Assembly: GCA_963808815.1 (NCBI GenBank) | Contig: CAWEGI010000014.1 | Coordinates: 186,001 to 250,000 of the forward strand | Origin: DATBLE01 sp963808815 | Lineage (GTDB): Bacteria > Actinomycetota > Thermoleophilia > Gaiellales > Gaiellaceae | DNA: 64,000 nt | Reading direction: 5' to 3' | Shown: positions 40,971-49,076 of the stretch, one piece after another | Layout: each line of letters begins with the position of its first letter | How positions within the stretch are numbered: the first letter of the stretch is position 1 | Notes under the pieces: generated by a model | Databases searched by the model: none | The model's input: only the letters and a program-made list of their open reading frames with translations | What the model was told of the DNA's origin: nothing | Translations under genes and position numbers: made by a program

Positions 40971-41489
40971 GTGCAGCTGCGCGGAGTAGTGCTCGTCGAG
41001 GGCGCGAGCGATCGCCGCGCCCTCGAAACGCTCGCGCGTCGCCGTGGCCGGGATCTCCACGCCGAGGGTGTCGCCGTCGTGCCGATGGGCGGTTACGGGA
41101 ACCTGCCGCGCCTCCTCCGGAAGTACCGAGACGTCCGACTTGCGGGGCTCTACGACGTACGCGAGGAGCGACATTTCTTGCGCGGGTTGGGGTGCCACGA
41201 TCGCGGCGACCTCGAGCGCATTGGGTTCTATGCCTGCACGCGCGACCTCGAGGACGAGCTGACGCGGGCGGTGGGGCCCGATGGAATGCAGCGCGTGCTC
41301 ACGGAGCAAGGCGAGCTGCGCGCGTTCCGGACATATCAGAAGCAGCCCGCGCACCGCGCCCGGACGCTCGAGGAACAGCTGCACGGCTTCATGTGGAACC
41401 GCAAGCAGAAGTACGCCGTGCTGCTGGTCGAGGCACTCGACCTCGAGCGTGTCCCGCGGCCCCTCGACCGCGTCTTGGCGCACGTCTAG
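40971..41489 (+). CDS. Stand-alone TOPRIM (OLD-nuclease-like) domain protein
   Basis: The 172-aa product begins VQLRGVVLVEGASDRRALET, with the TOPRIM glutamate in VEGxSD, followed by LHAEGVAVVPMGGYGNLPRL and RLAGLYDVREERHF (the DxE-like acidic motif). Helical text with HGFMWNRKQKYAVLLVEALD ends it. OLD-family TOPRIM domains are usually fused to an ABC ATPase; here none is present. It could be a nuclease or nucleotidyl-transfer domain acting with a partner. Start GTG 40,971. Confidence 0.7.
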   Translation: MQLRGVVLVEGASDRRALETLARRRGRDLHAEGVAVVPMGGYGNLPRLLRKYRDVRLAGLYDVREERHFLRGLGCHDRGDLERIGFYACTRDLEDELTRAVGPDGMQRVLTEQGELRAFRTYQKQPAHRARTLEEQLHGFMWNRKQKYAVLLVEALDLERVPRPLDRVLAHV

Positions 41490-41550
41490 CTCTCAGCGCG
41501 CGTATGGGAGCCCAGCGACGGCAACAATTCGAGCGCCAGGCTGGGCGGCC

Positions 41551-41583
41551 TCTCGGGAGACATTGCCGAGCACTCGCGCAGGC
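41551..41583 (+). repeat. Array repeat copy R5 (best preserved palindrome, arms to 41,520-41,606)
   Basis: CTCGG / CCGAG inner stem around GAGACATTG, then CACTCGCGCAGGC. Arms extend outward: CCAGG (41,536) with CCTGG (41,594), TGG/CCA and CGG/CCG between, and GGCAA (41,520) with TTGCC (41,602), giving an ~87-bp imperfect palindrome. Confidence 0.7.
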
Positions 41584-41628
41584 AACCGTCCACCCTGGAG
41601 ATTGCCCGGGTCGTGTAGTGCTTCCGGC

Positions 41629-42483
41629 GTGTTGGCCGATGGACACCTCGACCTGCCTGAGGGCGGATCGGTTGCCTGGTGTGAGTGGGGTGACGCTGGA
41701 GGATCCCCGCTCGTCCTGCTTCATGGGACGCCGGGGTCGCGCTTCTTCCTCGCCGATCCAGCTTTGGGTTCGTCGTCAGGGTTGCGGGTGTTCACGTTCG
41801 ATCGGCCGGGATACGGCCGGTCGGCTCCGGTGGCCGTCCCATCGGTGTCGGGGGTGGCCGAGATCGTCGCGCGACTGGCGGTCGATCGCCGACTCGACCA
41901 GTTTCCCGTGGTCGGGTTCTCGGGTGGCGTGCCCTATGCTCTGGCCTGCGGGGCAGTTCTGCCGGACCGGGTCTCTCGCATCGCGGCCGTGTCCGGCCAA
42001 GGTCCAATCGACGAGTTGCCGGACGCCTTTCAGGCACTTTCGAGCGTCGAGCGAGAACTAGTCTCGGAGATCCGGCGTGATCCGCGAGCTGCCGTCGAAC
42101 TGCTCTGGGAGCACGGCCGGTGGTATGCGGAGACGCCGCTGAGGATGCTCGACAGCCCGCCTGAGACCGGCGCCGAATCCGTCATAGGCGATCCGGTCGT
42201 GCGCGCGAACTTCGTGGATTCGAATCTCGAGGGAGCGCGTCAGGGGCAGGCCGGGGTCGTGACCGACTGGGTGGCCGAGGCCCTCCCATGGGGCTTCGAC
42301 CTGGCGGACATCCACGTGCACGTCGATCTCTGGGTCGGAGGACTCGATCCCGGCCGCGCAAAGCTCGACGCCCCAGAGTTGGAGCGACGAATTCCGTCCT
42401 GCGCGGTGCACCTCGACGCCGACGCCGGCCACTGGCTTCTGATCTCCCACTGGGCAGAGATCGTCACGCACGCGCTCTCCTGA
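41629..42483 (+). CDS. Alpha/beta hydrolase
   Basis: The 284-aa hydrolase has oxyanion-loop LLHGTPGSRFFLADPAL, VFTFDRPGYGRSAP, nucleophile elbow VVGFSGGVPYALAC (Ser), and C-terminal HVDLWVGGLDPGR with HLDADAGHWLLISHW (catalytic His). GTG 41,629 is chosen because the protein begins there with a normal VLADGHLDLPEGG. The substrate is unknown. It lies alone between R5 and R6. Confidence 0.85.
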   Translation: MLADGHLDLPEGGSVAWCEWGDAGGSPLVLLHGTPGSRFFLADPALGSSSGLRVFTFDRPGYGRSAPVAVPSVSGVAEIVARLAVDRRLDQFPVVGFSGGVPYALACGAVLPDRVSRIAAVSGQGPIDELPDAFQALSSVERELVSEIRRDPRAAVELLWEHGRWYAETPLRMLDSPPETGAESVIGDPVVRANFVDSNLEGARQGQAGVVTDWVAEALPWGFDLADIHVHVDLWVGGLDPGRAKLDAPELERRIPSCAVHLDADAGHWLLISHWAEIVTHALS

Positions 42484-42510
42484 CGCCTGCACCGGCGGAC
42501 ACCGGCACGC

Positions 42511-42548
42511 GCTCGAGGAACTTTTCCGACCGCTCGCGCATGGCGGAC
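42511..42548 (+). repeat. Array repeat copy R6 (divergent)
   Basis: CGAGGAACTTTTCCGACCGCT replaces the usual GACATT core by AACTTT, but the GG/CC inner pair and the following CGCTCGCGCATGGCGGACGG match the R1/R2 3' half. Confidence 0.45.
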
Positions 42549-42575
42549 GGGTCTGGTCCCTTCAGGATTCACGTG

Positions 42576-43163
42576 ATGCAGATCTTCCTGGAGACCGAGC
42601 GCTTGGTACTGCGACGGTTCACCGAAGCCGACGTCGATGATCTCGTGGAGCTCGACAGCGATCCGGACGTGATGCACTTCATCAACGGCGGTCGTCCAAC
42701 GCCCCGCCGCGAGATCGAGTGCGACGTCCTGCCGACGTTCCTCGACTACTACGAGCGTTTCGTCGGTTACGGCTTCTGGGCCGCCATGGAGAAGTCGAGT
42801 GGCCGATTCGTGGGATGGTTCCACTTCCGTCCCGCCACGGTCGACCGCCCCGATGAGGTCGAGCTCGGCTACCGGCTGCGCAAATCGTTCTGGGGAAAGG
42901 GCTATGCGACCGAGGGCTCGCGGGCCCTGATCGACAAGGGTTTCGCCGAGCTTGGCGTTCAACGCGTGGTTGCCTTCACGATGGTCGTCAACGTCGCGTC
43001 GCGACGCGTGATGGAGAAGGCCGGCTTGCGCCTCGTGAAGACGTTTCACCAGCCGTGGCCCGACTACATCGAGGGCGAAGAAGAAGGCGACGTCGAATAC
43101 GCGCTGCTCAGATCGGAATGGAAGGAGCAGATCCCGGAGGAAGATGAGTCGCTTCCCAAGTGA
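42576..43163 (+). CDS. GNAT N-acetyltransferase (RimJ/RimL type)
   Basis: The 195-aa protein starts at ATG 42,576 (MQIFLETERLVLRRFTEADV), a standard RimJ/L opening. VELGYRLRKSFWGKGYATEG holds the acetyl-CoA loop, followed by VVAFTMVVNVASRRVMEKAG. An upstream in-frame ATG at 42,540 lies inside repeat R6 and is less likely. Distinct from the 38,231 gene but the same family. Confidence 0.88.
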   Translation: MQIFLETERLVLRRFTEADVDDLVELDSDPDVMHFINGGRPTPRREIECDVLPTFLDYYERFVGYGFWAAMEKSSGRFVGWFHFRPATVDRPDEVELGYRLRKSFWGKGYATEGSRALIDKGFAELGVQRVVAFTMVVNVASRRVMEKAGLRLVKTFHQPWPDYIEGEEEGDVEYALLRSEWKEQIPEEDESLPK

Positions 43164-43222
43164 GTAGTTCGGACCAGCACCTGCGGCGGAGACACCCGCC
43201 CGTCGTGACCAAGCGTGGCCCG

Positions 43223-44188
43223 CTAGCGGGAGAGTGGGTGTGTGCCCCAACTGGGGTCGTCGCTATGACCGTCGTGCGTGACCTGCACGAGTCCGGTTCC
43301 GTCCGCGTTGGCGACGTAGATGTTGCTTGCAGACCCCGAGTTGGCGGCGAACACGATTCTCCGGCCGTCGGGCGACCAGCGTGGCGTGTGGCAGCCGATG
43401 CCGCCGCCGCAGGCCAGCCCTCTCACCTTCAGGTGGCGTAGGTGGCTTCCGTCTGCGCGGATGATCCAGATCGAACCGGGTCCGCCTGTCGTGGCCTTTC
43501 GCGAGAAGATGATCTCGTTCCCCTTCGGCGACCAGTCGCCGGTGTTTCCCCCCTGCATGACGATCCCGAGGGGTGTGATCCGGTGCTGGCGGCTGCCGTC
43601 CGTGTTGATCACGAACAAGCCGATGCTGGTTTCCCCTTTGTAGCGGGCGAAGACGATGTGCCGGCCGTCTGGGGAGTACGAGCCCGGCAGATCACCTCCG
43701 CCGGGACTGGACGTCAGACGCTTGGGGGAGCTACCGGCGGACGAGGAGCGGATGTAGATGCCATTACGTGCCGGGCGCGAGTCGTCCCAGCTTTCGCACG
43801 CCAACCAGGTGTCGTCGGGCGACCAAGCACCGCCGGCACAGGCGACGCTCAACGTCGGATCCTCGATCGGAAGCCGCTTGTAGCTCCGGCCGTCGGCGCC
43901 CACGGTCGCGGTGGTGAGCCTGTCACCGGGGAGGCCGGCTGGGATCGCGAGCGTCCGGCCGTCGTGCGACCAGCTAGGACAACAGGTGTGCCTGGCCATC
44001 AGGCGGCGCGCGCGACTGCCGTCAGGATTCGTCGTATAGATGAAGGTGTCGTCGGGGCTGCGTGGATCGGCTCGGTCGTACGCGATCTGGCCATTCGTGC
44101 GGGCCGAGCTCGCTGCATCTCCCGGAGGCGCGGGGAGAACGACGAGCACGATCGCCAACAACGCCGCACTCGTCAAGGCCGCCCGCAC
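43223..44188 (-). CDS. Secreted TolB-like beta-propeller protein
   Basis: GTG 44,188 begins a hydrophobic leader (VRAALTSAALLAIVLVVLPA) typical of a signal peptide; a longer reading would run through repeat R7. PD40 repeats include PSWSHDGRTLAIPAGLPG, GAWSPDDTWLACESWDD, GSYSPDGRHIVFARYKG, GDWSPKGNEIIFSRKATTG and PRWSPDGRRIVFAANSGSAS. Conserved Cys pairs (HTCCPSW, CGGGIGC) may form disulfides. Similar in build to the protein at 39,535. Confidence 0.8.
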   Translation of the reverse strand: MRAALTSAALLAIVLVVLPAPPGDAASSARTNGQIAYDRADPRSPDDTFIYTTNPDGSRARRLMARHTCCPSWSHDGRTLAIPAGLPGDRLTTATVGADGRSYKRLPIEDPTLSVACAGGAWSPDDTWLACESWDDSRPARNGIYIRSSSAGSSPKRLTSSPGGGDLPGSYSPDGRHIVFARYKGETSIGLFVINTDGSRQHRITPLGIVMQGGNTGDWSPKGNEIIFSRKATTGGPGSIWIIRADGSHLRHLKVRGLACGGGIGCHTPRWSPDGRRIVFAANSGSASNIYVANADGTGLVQVTHDGHSDDPSWGTHPLSR

Positions 44189-44220
44189 CAGGGCTACTCT
44201 CAGCCCTGAACGGCGGAAAA

Positions 44221-44258
44221 GCAACTGCGCCGGGGGACATTCCCGAACACTGGCCCAC
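44221..44258 (+). repeat. Array repeat copy R7
   Basis: CGGG / CCCG inner stem around GGACATT, then AACACTGGCCCACCC. GCC/GGC and CAAC/GTTG pairs extend it outward. Confidence 0.65.
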
Positions 44259-44352
44259 CCGAACGTTGTCCAGCCTGGCTCACTCAGCAGGACAGGTGGG
44301 CACCATTCCGGCGGAAAGCGACATCGCACACTCCTGGGGGAGGTACTGGACG

Positions 44353-45294
44353 CTACGAAGAGTCAGCGGCGATTAGTGGCACGACGTCCTCGCGGAACAC
44401 CTCCAGTTGAGCGCGCTCGTCGGCAAGTGGCCAAAGGAAGACGCGCTGCGCGCCCGCACGCGCGTACGCCCGCAGCTTCTCCGCGCAGTCCTCCGCCGAA
44501 CCGATCGGCAGTACCGCGCGGAGCTGCTCCACCGGACGATTGAGCATCGGCGCCAGCACGTCCGCGAGCACCGCGTCGGCGCGTGCCCTGTCCCCTGTGA
44601 CGTAGCACCACATCGTTGCGATCCCGTTCTGGAACCGCGCGACATCACGCCCGCCTTCCGCAACCTCCTGCTGGACGTGCGACCAGGCCTGGGCGAACAG
44701 TTGCGGGGTCGTGTTGTACCCGGAGGCGAGCCAGCCATCGGCGAGGCGTGCCACGCGCTTCAGGCCCGCCACCGATCCCCAGCTTCCGATCCAGATCGGC
44801 GGGCCCGGGCGCTGCGCCGGAGTCGGGGCGAGCGTGAAGCCCGCGGTGGAGTAGAACGAACCCTCGAACGGGACGTCGTCGTCGCGCCAGTGGGCGCGCA
44901 ATGTGTGCACCGCCTCGTCCAGCCGTTTCCAGCGCTCCTCGAATCTCACGCCGATCAGCTCGTAGTCCCGAGCAGACGAACCGGGACCGAGCCCGACCAC
45001 CAACCGACCGCCGGACAGCACGTCGATGGCCGCGAGGATCTTCGCCGTTGCTGCCGGTCCACGCAGCACCGGCACAGACACTGTCGTCGCGAGCGTCATC
45101 TGACCGCTGCGCGCGAGCACGGCGGCCAGCGCCGTCGGCCCATCGAGCCAGGGGCGCGAGAACACGAGATGGTCGTTCGCGCAAAGGTGCGTGTAACCGA
45201 GATCGCGTGCCGCTTCCGTAAACGAGAGCAGAGCATCGAGCGGCCGTTGCTCGCCTGCGATCGAAATCAGCGGAAGGTGGACACCGAACTCCAT
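44353..45294 (-). CDS. LLM-class (F420-type) oxidoreductase
   Basis: The 313-aa luciferase-like TIM barrel has MEFGVHLPLISIAGEQ, VFSRPWLDGPTALAAVLARS, RLVVGLGPGSSARDYELIGV, TLAPTPAQRPGPPIWIGSWG and ARLADGWLASGYNTTPQLFA, typical of F420-dependent actinobacterial enzymes. FMN use cannot be excluded. The substrate is unknown. ATG 45,294. Confidence 0.87.
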   Translation of the reverse strand: MEFGVHLPLISIAGEQRPLDALLSFTEAARDLGYTHLCANDHLVFSRPWLDGPTALAAVLARSGQMTLATTVSVPVLRGPAATAKILAAIDVLSGGRLVVGLGPGSSARDYELIGVRFEERWKRLDEAVHTLRAHWRDDDVPFEGSFYSTAGFTLAPTPAQRPGPPIWIGSWGSVAGLKRVARLADGWLASGYNTTPQLFAQAWSHVQQEVAEGGRDVARFQNGIATMWCYVTGDRARADAVLADVLAPMLNRPVEQLRAVLPIGSAEDCAEKLRAYARAGAQRVFLWPLADERAQLEVFREDVVPLIAADSS

Positions 45295-45419
45295 GTCAGT
45301 CGCTCGTCACGGGAGTATGTGATGTGAGATGCCTGAGGTCTGGGGTATCCGTCGCAGGGGTCGTTCACCGTCACGGCCTGAACGGCGCGACACAGTTCAC
45401 TCGGCGACCTCCTCGAGAG

Positions 45420-45875
45420 TCAATCGCCTCGCGCTAGTACGCCCAACCGCTCGTGGTCGATGGCATGCACGAGCGCGTCCGCATGACGATGCACGAGCTC
45501 CCAGTCCGATGCGGCAGTGCGCCGGAAGACCCACGTCACCCGCAGCGACCAGTCCTGCTCCGGGAGATCCCCGATCGTTCCATGCTGCCGTTCGATGACG
45601 ACGAGCACCGCCAGGTCGCCGGACGTGTAGGTCTCCACCACCTCGACCTTCGCCTCGCCGCCGCGAAAGAACCGCGCGAGAGCATCCAACGCCGCCTCTG
45701 AGTCGTCGAATCCTCGTACCGGCTCGCCACCGTACGGCGACATGAGCGTGTAGTCGTTCGCATGCTTGATCAGGGCGGCATAGCCCTCGGTATCGCCCGA
45801 AATCAGGGCTTGCGTCGCCTCAGTTATCCGTTGAACGAGTGCGACCAGCTCTTCGTCGCTCACTGTGCCAGACAA
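45420..45875 (-). CDS. SnoaL-like / DUF4440 (NTF2-fold) protein
   Basis: The 151-aa product shows VQRITEATQALISGDTEGYA, LIKHANDYTLMSPYGGEPVR and RVTWVFRRTAASDWELVHRH, the NTF2-like cone fold. The ribosome site GGGAGG lies 8 nt before TTG 45,875, favouring that start over GTG 45,884 (1 nt away). Possibly a cyclase/isomerase-like or scaffold protein; it shares its unit with the oxidoreductase gene. Confidence 0.75.
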   Translation of the reverse strand: MSGTVSDEELVALVQRITEATQALISGDTEGYAALIKHANDYTLMSPYGGEPVRGFDDSEAALDALARFFRGGEAKVEVVETYTSGDLAVLVVIERQHGTIGDLPEQDWSLRVTWVFRRTAASDWELVHRHADALVHAIDHERLGVLARGD

Positions 45876-46039
45876 GGCCCACACCTCCCTTGGTCAGGGC
45901 ATTACGGCCAACTGTCAGAGCAAAGTCGGACGCGGCGCTCTCAGGAGAGAGGACGCCGGCGCAGCCGATCGTGCTCCTATCTCAACCCGACACGCCCACC
46001 ACGCGGAGGAGGGGACCCTCATGCACGATTACGGACGCG

Positions 46040-46074
46040 CCCCGCTCAGGGGACATCCCGAACACTGGGCCCAT
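46040..46074 (+). repeat. Array repeat copy R8
   Basis: GGG / CCC inner stem around GACAT, then GAACACTGGGCCC. It sits between two minus-strand genes, 13 nt past the end of the epoxide-hydrolase-like gene. Confidence 0.6.
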
Positions 46075-46086
46075 GCCCTCTAGCGC

Positions 46087-46977
46087 CTATGCCGCGGGGG
46101 TGAAGAAGTCGATGAGCAGTTGGTTGACGCGTTCCGCCTCGTCGTGATGCACCCAGTGCGACGCCTCGGGCAGGCGCTCCACGCGGTCGAGGTTGGGTAC
46201 GTCGTCGTGGTCGGGCTCGGCGAGTTCGGAGCCGAGGTAGGAATCCTGCTCCCCCCAGATCACCAGTGTCGGCGCCGAGATCGGCCGAAGCTTTGCCGCG
46301 GCTTCCTTCTGGGACTGTCGTACCGAGGCGCGGTAGTAGTTGATCATCCCGGCCGCTGCCCCTGGCTGCGACCACGCCTCGACGTAGCGTTCGAGTTCCT
46401 GATCGGTGTAAGGCGGGTTCGCGTCCTGCAGGAAGTGCCGGAAGAAGTGCCAGTCTCTGAGCTGCACCACGTCCTCGGGCAGACCCGGTACCGCAAAGAA
46501 GAAGAAGTACCAGGACTTCGCAAGCTGGCTCGGGTGGTGCAGTCCCTCCGAGAGCCGCCGCGGATGGGCCGCGTTGAGGATGGCGAGTCGGTCGACCACC
46601 TCCGGGTGGTTCATCGCGGTCGCCCAGGCGATGGATCCGCCCCAGTCGTGACCGACCAACAGCGCCGACTCGGCACCGAGCTCTCCGATCAGAGCGCGGA
46701 TATCTGCGGCGAGCAGATCGACGGCGTAGGCCTCGAAGCCCTCCGGCTTCGACGACAGGTTGTAGCCACGCGTGTCGGGCGCGACGACCCGAAAACCCGC
46801 CGCCGCGAGCGGCGCGATCTGTAGCCGCCAACCAAACCAGAACTCCGGGAAGCCGTGCAGCAGAACGACCAGCGGCCCATCACCGGCCTCGACGTAATGC
46901 AAGCTCACATCGCCGACCTCGGCGTTACCCTCCCGAAGCTCGATCCCGACGTCAGGGAGCAGACTCGTGGTGGCCAT
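46087..46977 (-). CDS. Epoxide-hydrolase-like alpha/beta hydrolase
   Basis: The 296-aa protein has a GAGGAGG site before ATG 46,977. LLHGFPEFWFGWRLQIAPLA (HGxP loop), VVAPDTRGYNLSSKP, VGHDWGGSIAWATAMNH with an Asp nucleophile (VGHDWGG), PTLVIWGEQDSYLG and ASHWVHHDEAERVNQ (catalytic His). The Asp nucleophile points to epoxide hydrolase or haloalkane dehalogenase relatives. Confidence 0.88.
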   Translation of the reverse strand: MATTSLLPDVGIELREGNAEVGDVSLHYVEAGDGPLVVLLHGFPEFWFGWRLQIAPLAAAGFRVVAPDTRGYNLSSKPEGFEAYAVDLLAADIRALIGELGAESALLVGHDWGGSIAWATAMNHPEVVDRLAILNAAHPRRLSEGLHHPSQLAKSWYFFFFAVPGLPEDVVQLRDWHFFRHFLQDANPPYTDQELERYVEAWSQPGAAAGMINYYRASVRQSQKEAAAKLRPISAPTLVIWGEQDSYLGSELAEPDHDDVPNLDRVERLPEASHWVHHDEAERVNQLLIDFFTPAA

Positions 46978-47068
46978 CAGGACCTCCTCGAATAGGTGAC
47001 TTGGCGCGAGACCCGCCAGTCGGTCTGGATAAGCAACAAGTGTTACCGCCCTGACACAAAACGAAACG

Positions 47069-47111
47069 GCCAGGCTGTCGGGGGACATTCCCGAACACCG
47101 GCCCAGCCGAG
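47069..47111 (+). repeat. Array repeat copy R9
   Basis: CGGG / CCCG inner stem around GGACATT, then AACACCGGCC; outer GGCTG / CAGCC. The core is almost identical to R7 and R8. Confidence 0.7.
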
Positions 47112-47196
47112 AGGTGTCCGCTTTCAACTCCAACGGAGCCTCTTGCGGAGCCAGGCTCGGCTGTAGTAGACGTCTCTCCAGCGATCGCCGGGGGAG

Positions 47197-48375
47197 TCAG
47201 CGTCCGTGCTGTACGAGTTCGCGGCCGGTGAGTTGTTCGAGCGTCTCGACGGCCTGCTCCGGGTCGGGCATTGCCTCCAACTCGTTCTTGATGCGCTGAG
47301 CCGCGCCTTGGAATGTGTCGTCGTGCAGGAGCATGCGAACGGCGTCGCGAGCCGAGTCGGCGGTGAGGCGGTCAGGCACTAGCTGAACCCCGGCGCCGGC
47401 GGCGACGACGCGTTCGGCGTTGTAGAAATGATCGGCGCCTTGGGGGACGATGAGGAGCGGCAGGCCGAATGCGAGTGCACCAAGTGTCGAGCCGGCGCCA
47501 CCGTGCGTCACGACAGCGGCGCAGTGCGGGAGCAGCAACTCTTGTGGGATGTACTGGTGCACGTGGATGTTCGACGGCTGCAGACCGAGATCCGTTGGGT
47601 CGTTTTGCTTGCCTACCGTGACAACTACGTTCAGCGCTTCGTCGCGGAGGCCGTCGAGCAGCGCTTCGAAGACGCCGAGGTTTCGGTTGTAGACGGTGCC
47701 GAGTGTGATGTAGACGATCGGCAGATCGGGTAGCGCATCCAGCCACGGGAGCCGCGACGACTCCGGCAGCTCAGTCTCGACCGTGCGGATGCCCTGTACT
47801 GCGCCCGTGGCAGCTCCCGGTACCTGGAGGCTGGGTGGGCATACGTCGAGGTACAGGTAGCGGTAGAAGCCACCGAGGGGGTGCGGCGCGAGGCCTTGCG
47901 AGGCCCAGAAGGGGGCAGTGGCCTTGCCGGCGGCCCGGATGACGTCGCTCTGTACGGCGGGTCCGTAGCTGTGCTCCACATACGGGATACCGGCCACGGT
48001 TGCGACGAGCGGTGCCGCGAACTCCGCCACGTCATGAACCACGAGGTGCGGCGACCACTGCTCGACGACCCTGAACAGGTCATTCGCACGCGGCTCCAGC
48101 TCGACCTGGACGAAGAGCTCCGTGAAGACGAAGGGACGGACTTGCAAAGGAGGAAGGGAGGCAGCAAGATCGCGCGCGCGGCGCGCAAGCTGCTCCATCG
48201 AGTCCGGGGCCAGCCCGACGCGAAACGCTGTGAAGCCTTCCACTTCGGCTTCGCCGGTGACAGGTTCGCCCGACGCGAACGCTACGTCGTGACCCGCTTC
48301 AGCGAGGGCACGTGCAAGTGGCAGCATCGGTCGATAGTGCCCCGCCAACGGTCTGCAGATCAGGAGCGCACGCAT
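47197..48375 (-). CDS. Macrolide-type (UGT/GT1) glycosyltransferase
   Basis: The 392-aa GT-B enzyme starts MRALLICRPLAGHYRPMLPL, with LARALAEAGHDVAFASGEPV at the N-terminal fold. The C-terminal UGT-like signature is HVHQYIPQELLLPHCAAVVT, then HGGAGSTLGALAFGLPLLIV and PQGADHFYNAERVVAAGAGV. Members glycosylate macrolides, flavonoids or sterols with UDP/TDP sugars. No polyketide genes are nearby, so a detoxification role is possible. Confidence 0.87.
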   Translation of the reverse strand: MRALLICRPLAGHYRPMLPLARALAEAGHDVAFASGEPVTGEAEVEGFTAFRVGLAPDSMEQLARRARDLAASLPPLQVRPFVFTELFVQVELEPRANDLFRVVEQWSPHLVVHDVAEFAAPLVATVAGIPYVEHSYGPAVQSDVIRAAGKATAPFWASQGLAPHPLGGFYRYLYLDVCPPSLQVPGAATGAVQGIRTVETELPESSRLPWLDALPDLPIVYITLGTVYNRNLGVFEALLDGLRDEALNVVVTVGKQNDPTDLGLQPSNIHVHQYIPQELLLPHCAAVVTHGGAGSTLGALAFGLPLLIVPQGADHFYNAERVVAAGAGVQLVPDRLTADSARDAVRMLLHDDTFQGAAQRIKNELEAMPDPEQAVETLEQLTGRELVQHGR

Positions 48376-48551
48376 CGCACAAGGCTATCCCGAGCCTGTC
48401 CAGCGGTCGCCCTACGGAGATGCGGGGCGATACCACTCCTCAGGTGGCGGGCATCCGAGAGGCGTGGCGCTTTCGGGTGGTCATGCCGGTGTTCGGGTCA
48501 AGGAGCGGTGATACCCGGGTGACCCGGAAGCAGCGGGTTGAGCCGACCGCC

Positions 48552-48557
48552 TACGAT
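48552..48557 (+). promoter_or_regulatory. -10 element (TACGAT) for nitroreductase
   Basis: TACGAT lies 8 nt before ATG 48,566 with no ribosome site, consistent with a leaderless transcript. Confidence 0.45.
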
Positions 48558-48565
48558 GCGGGCCG

Positions 48566-49066
48566 ATGGACACGTTCCTCGCCATCGCCAGCAGGCGGGA
48601 GACACGCGACTACTCCGCCCGGCCGATCCCGGACGAGATCGTCCGACGCATCCTCGATGCCGGACGCCTCGCCGGCAGCGCGAAGAACCGCCAGCCGTGG
48701 CGGTTCCTGCTGGTCGAGGACGATTCGGCGCGGGCACGGCTCGCCGAGGCCGTCTTCGAGCCCACCAACGTGCAGGGCGCGCGACTCGTGGTCGCGATCG
48801 TCGGCCGAAGCGGCCTGGACACCGGCCGCTGCGCGCAGAACATGCTGCTCGCCGCCTGGGACGCGGGCGTCGGCTCGTGCCCGAACGGGCAACGCGACCC
48901 CGAGGCGGCACGCGCCGCCCTCGGGCTCGTCGACGGCGAGGAGCTCGCGATCGTGCTCACCTTCGGCTACCCCGCCCGCGAGCGCCACCCGGAGCGGCGG
49001 ACCGCGGAGGAGTGGAGCGCCGGCGCCGACCGCAAGCCGCTCGACGAGCTGGTCTCGAGCGTCTGA
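48566..49066 (+). CDS. Nitroreductase family protein
   Basis: The 166-aa FMN-dependent nitroreductase shows MDTFLAIASRRETRDYSARP (FMN-phosphate-binding Arg/Ser), RILDAGRLAGSAKNRQPWRF and AQNMLLAAWDAGVGSCPNGQ. Compact length is normal for the family. It is first after the accessory region, with a TACGAT -10 element upstream. Confidence 0.88.
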   Translation: MDTFLAIASRRETRDYSARPIPDEIVRRILDAGRLAGSAKNRQPWRFLLVEDDSARARLAEAVFEPTNVQGARLVVAIVGRSGLDTGRCAQNMLLAAWDAGVGSCPNGQRDPEAARAALGLVDGEELAIVLTFGYPARERHPERRTAEEWSAGADRKPLDELVSSV

Positions 49067-49076
49067 CCAGTCTCCA

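Larger units (their letters stand above)
37173..47111 (+). other. Repeat-delimited single-gene array
   Basis: Nine repeat copies (R1-R9), all in plus orientation, split this stretch into units of roughly 0.4-2.7 kb that hold one to three genes in either direction. A degenerate copy may lie at 36,688-36,723. No integrase, transposase or phage gene was seen inside. The layout resembles a cassette array, but the mechanism is unknown. Confidence 0.55.

Noticed and set aside
45380..45420. Weak match to the repeat (CACTCGGCGACCTCC)
   Set aside because: Only scattered identity with the core and no stem; probably chance.
37173..47111. Calling the array a true integron
   Set aside because: No integrase gene is in the window, and GTTRRRY / RYYYAAC boxes expected of attC sites were not found at consistent positions. 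Only the general layout and folding fit.
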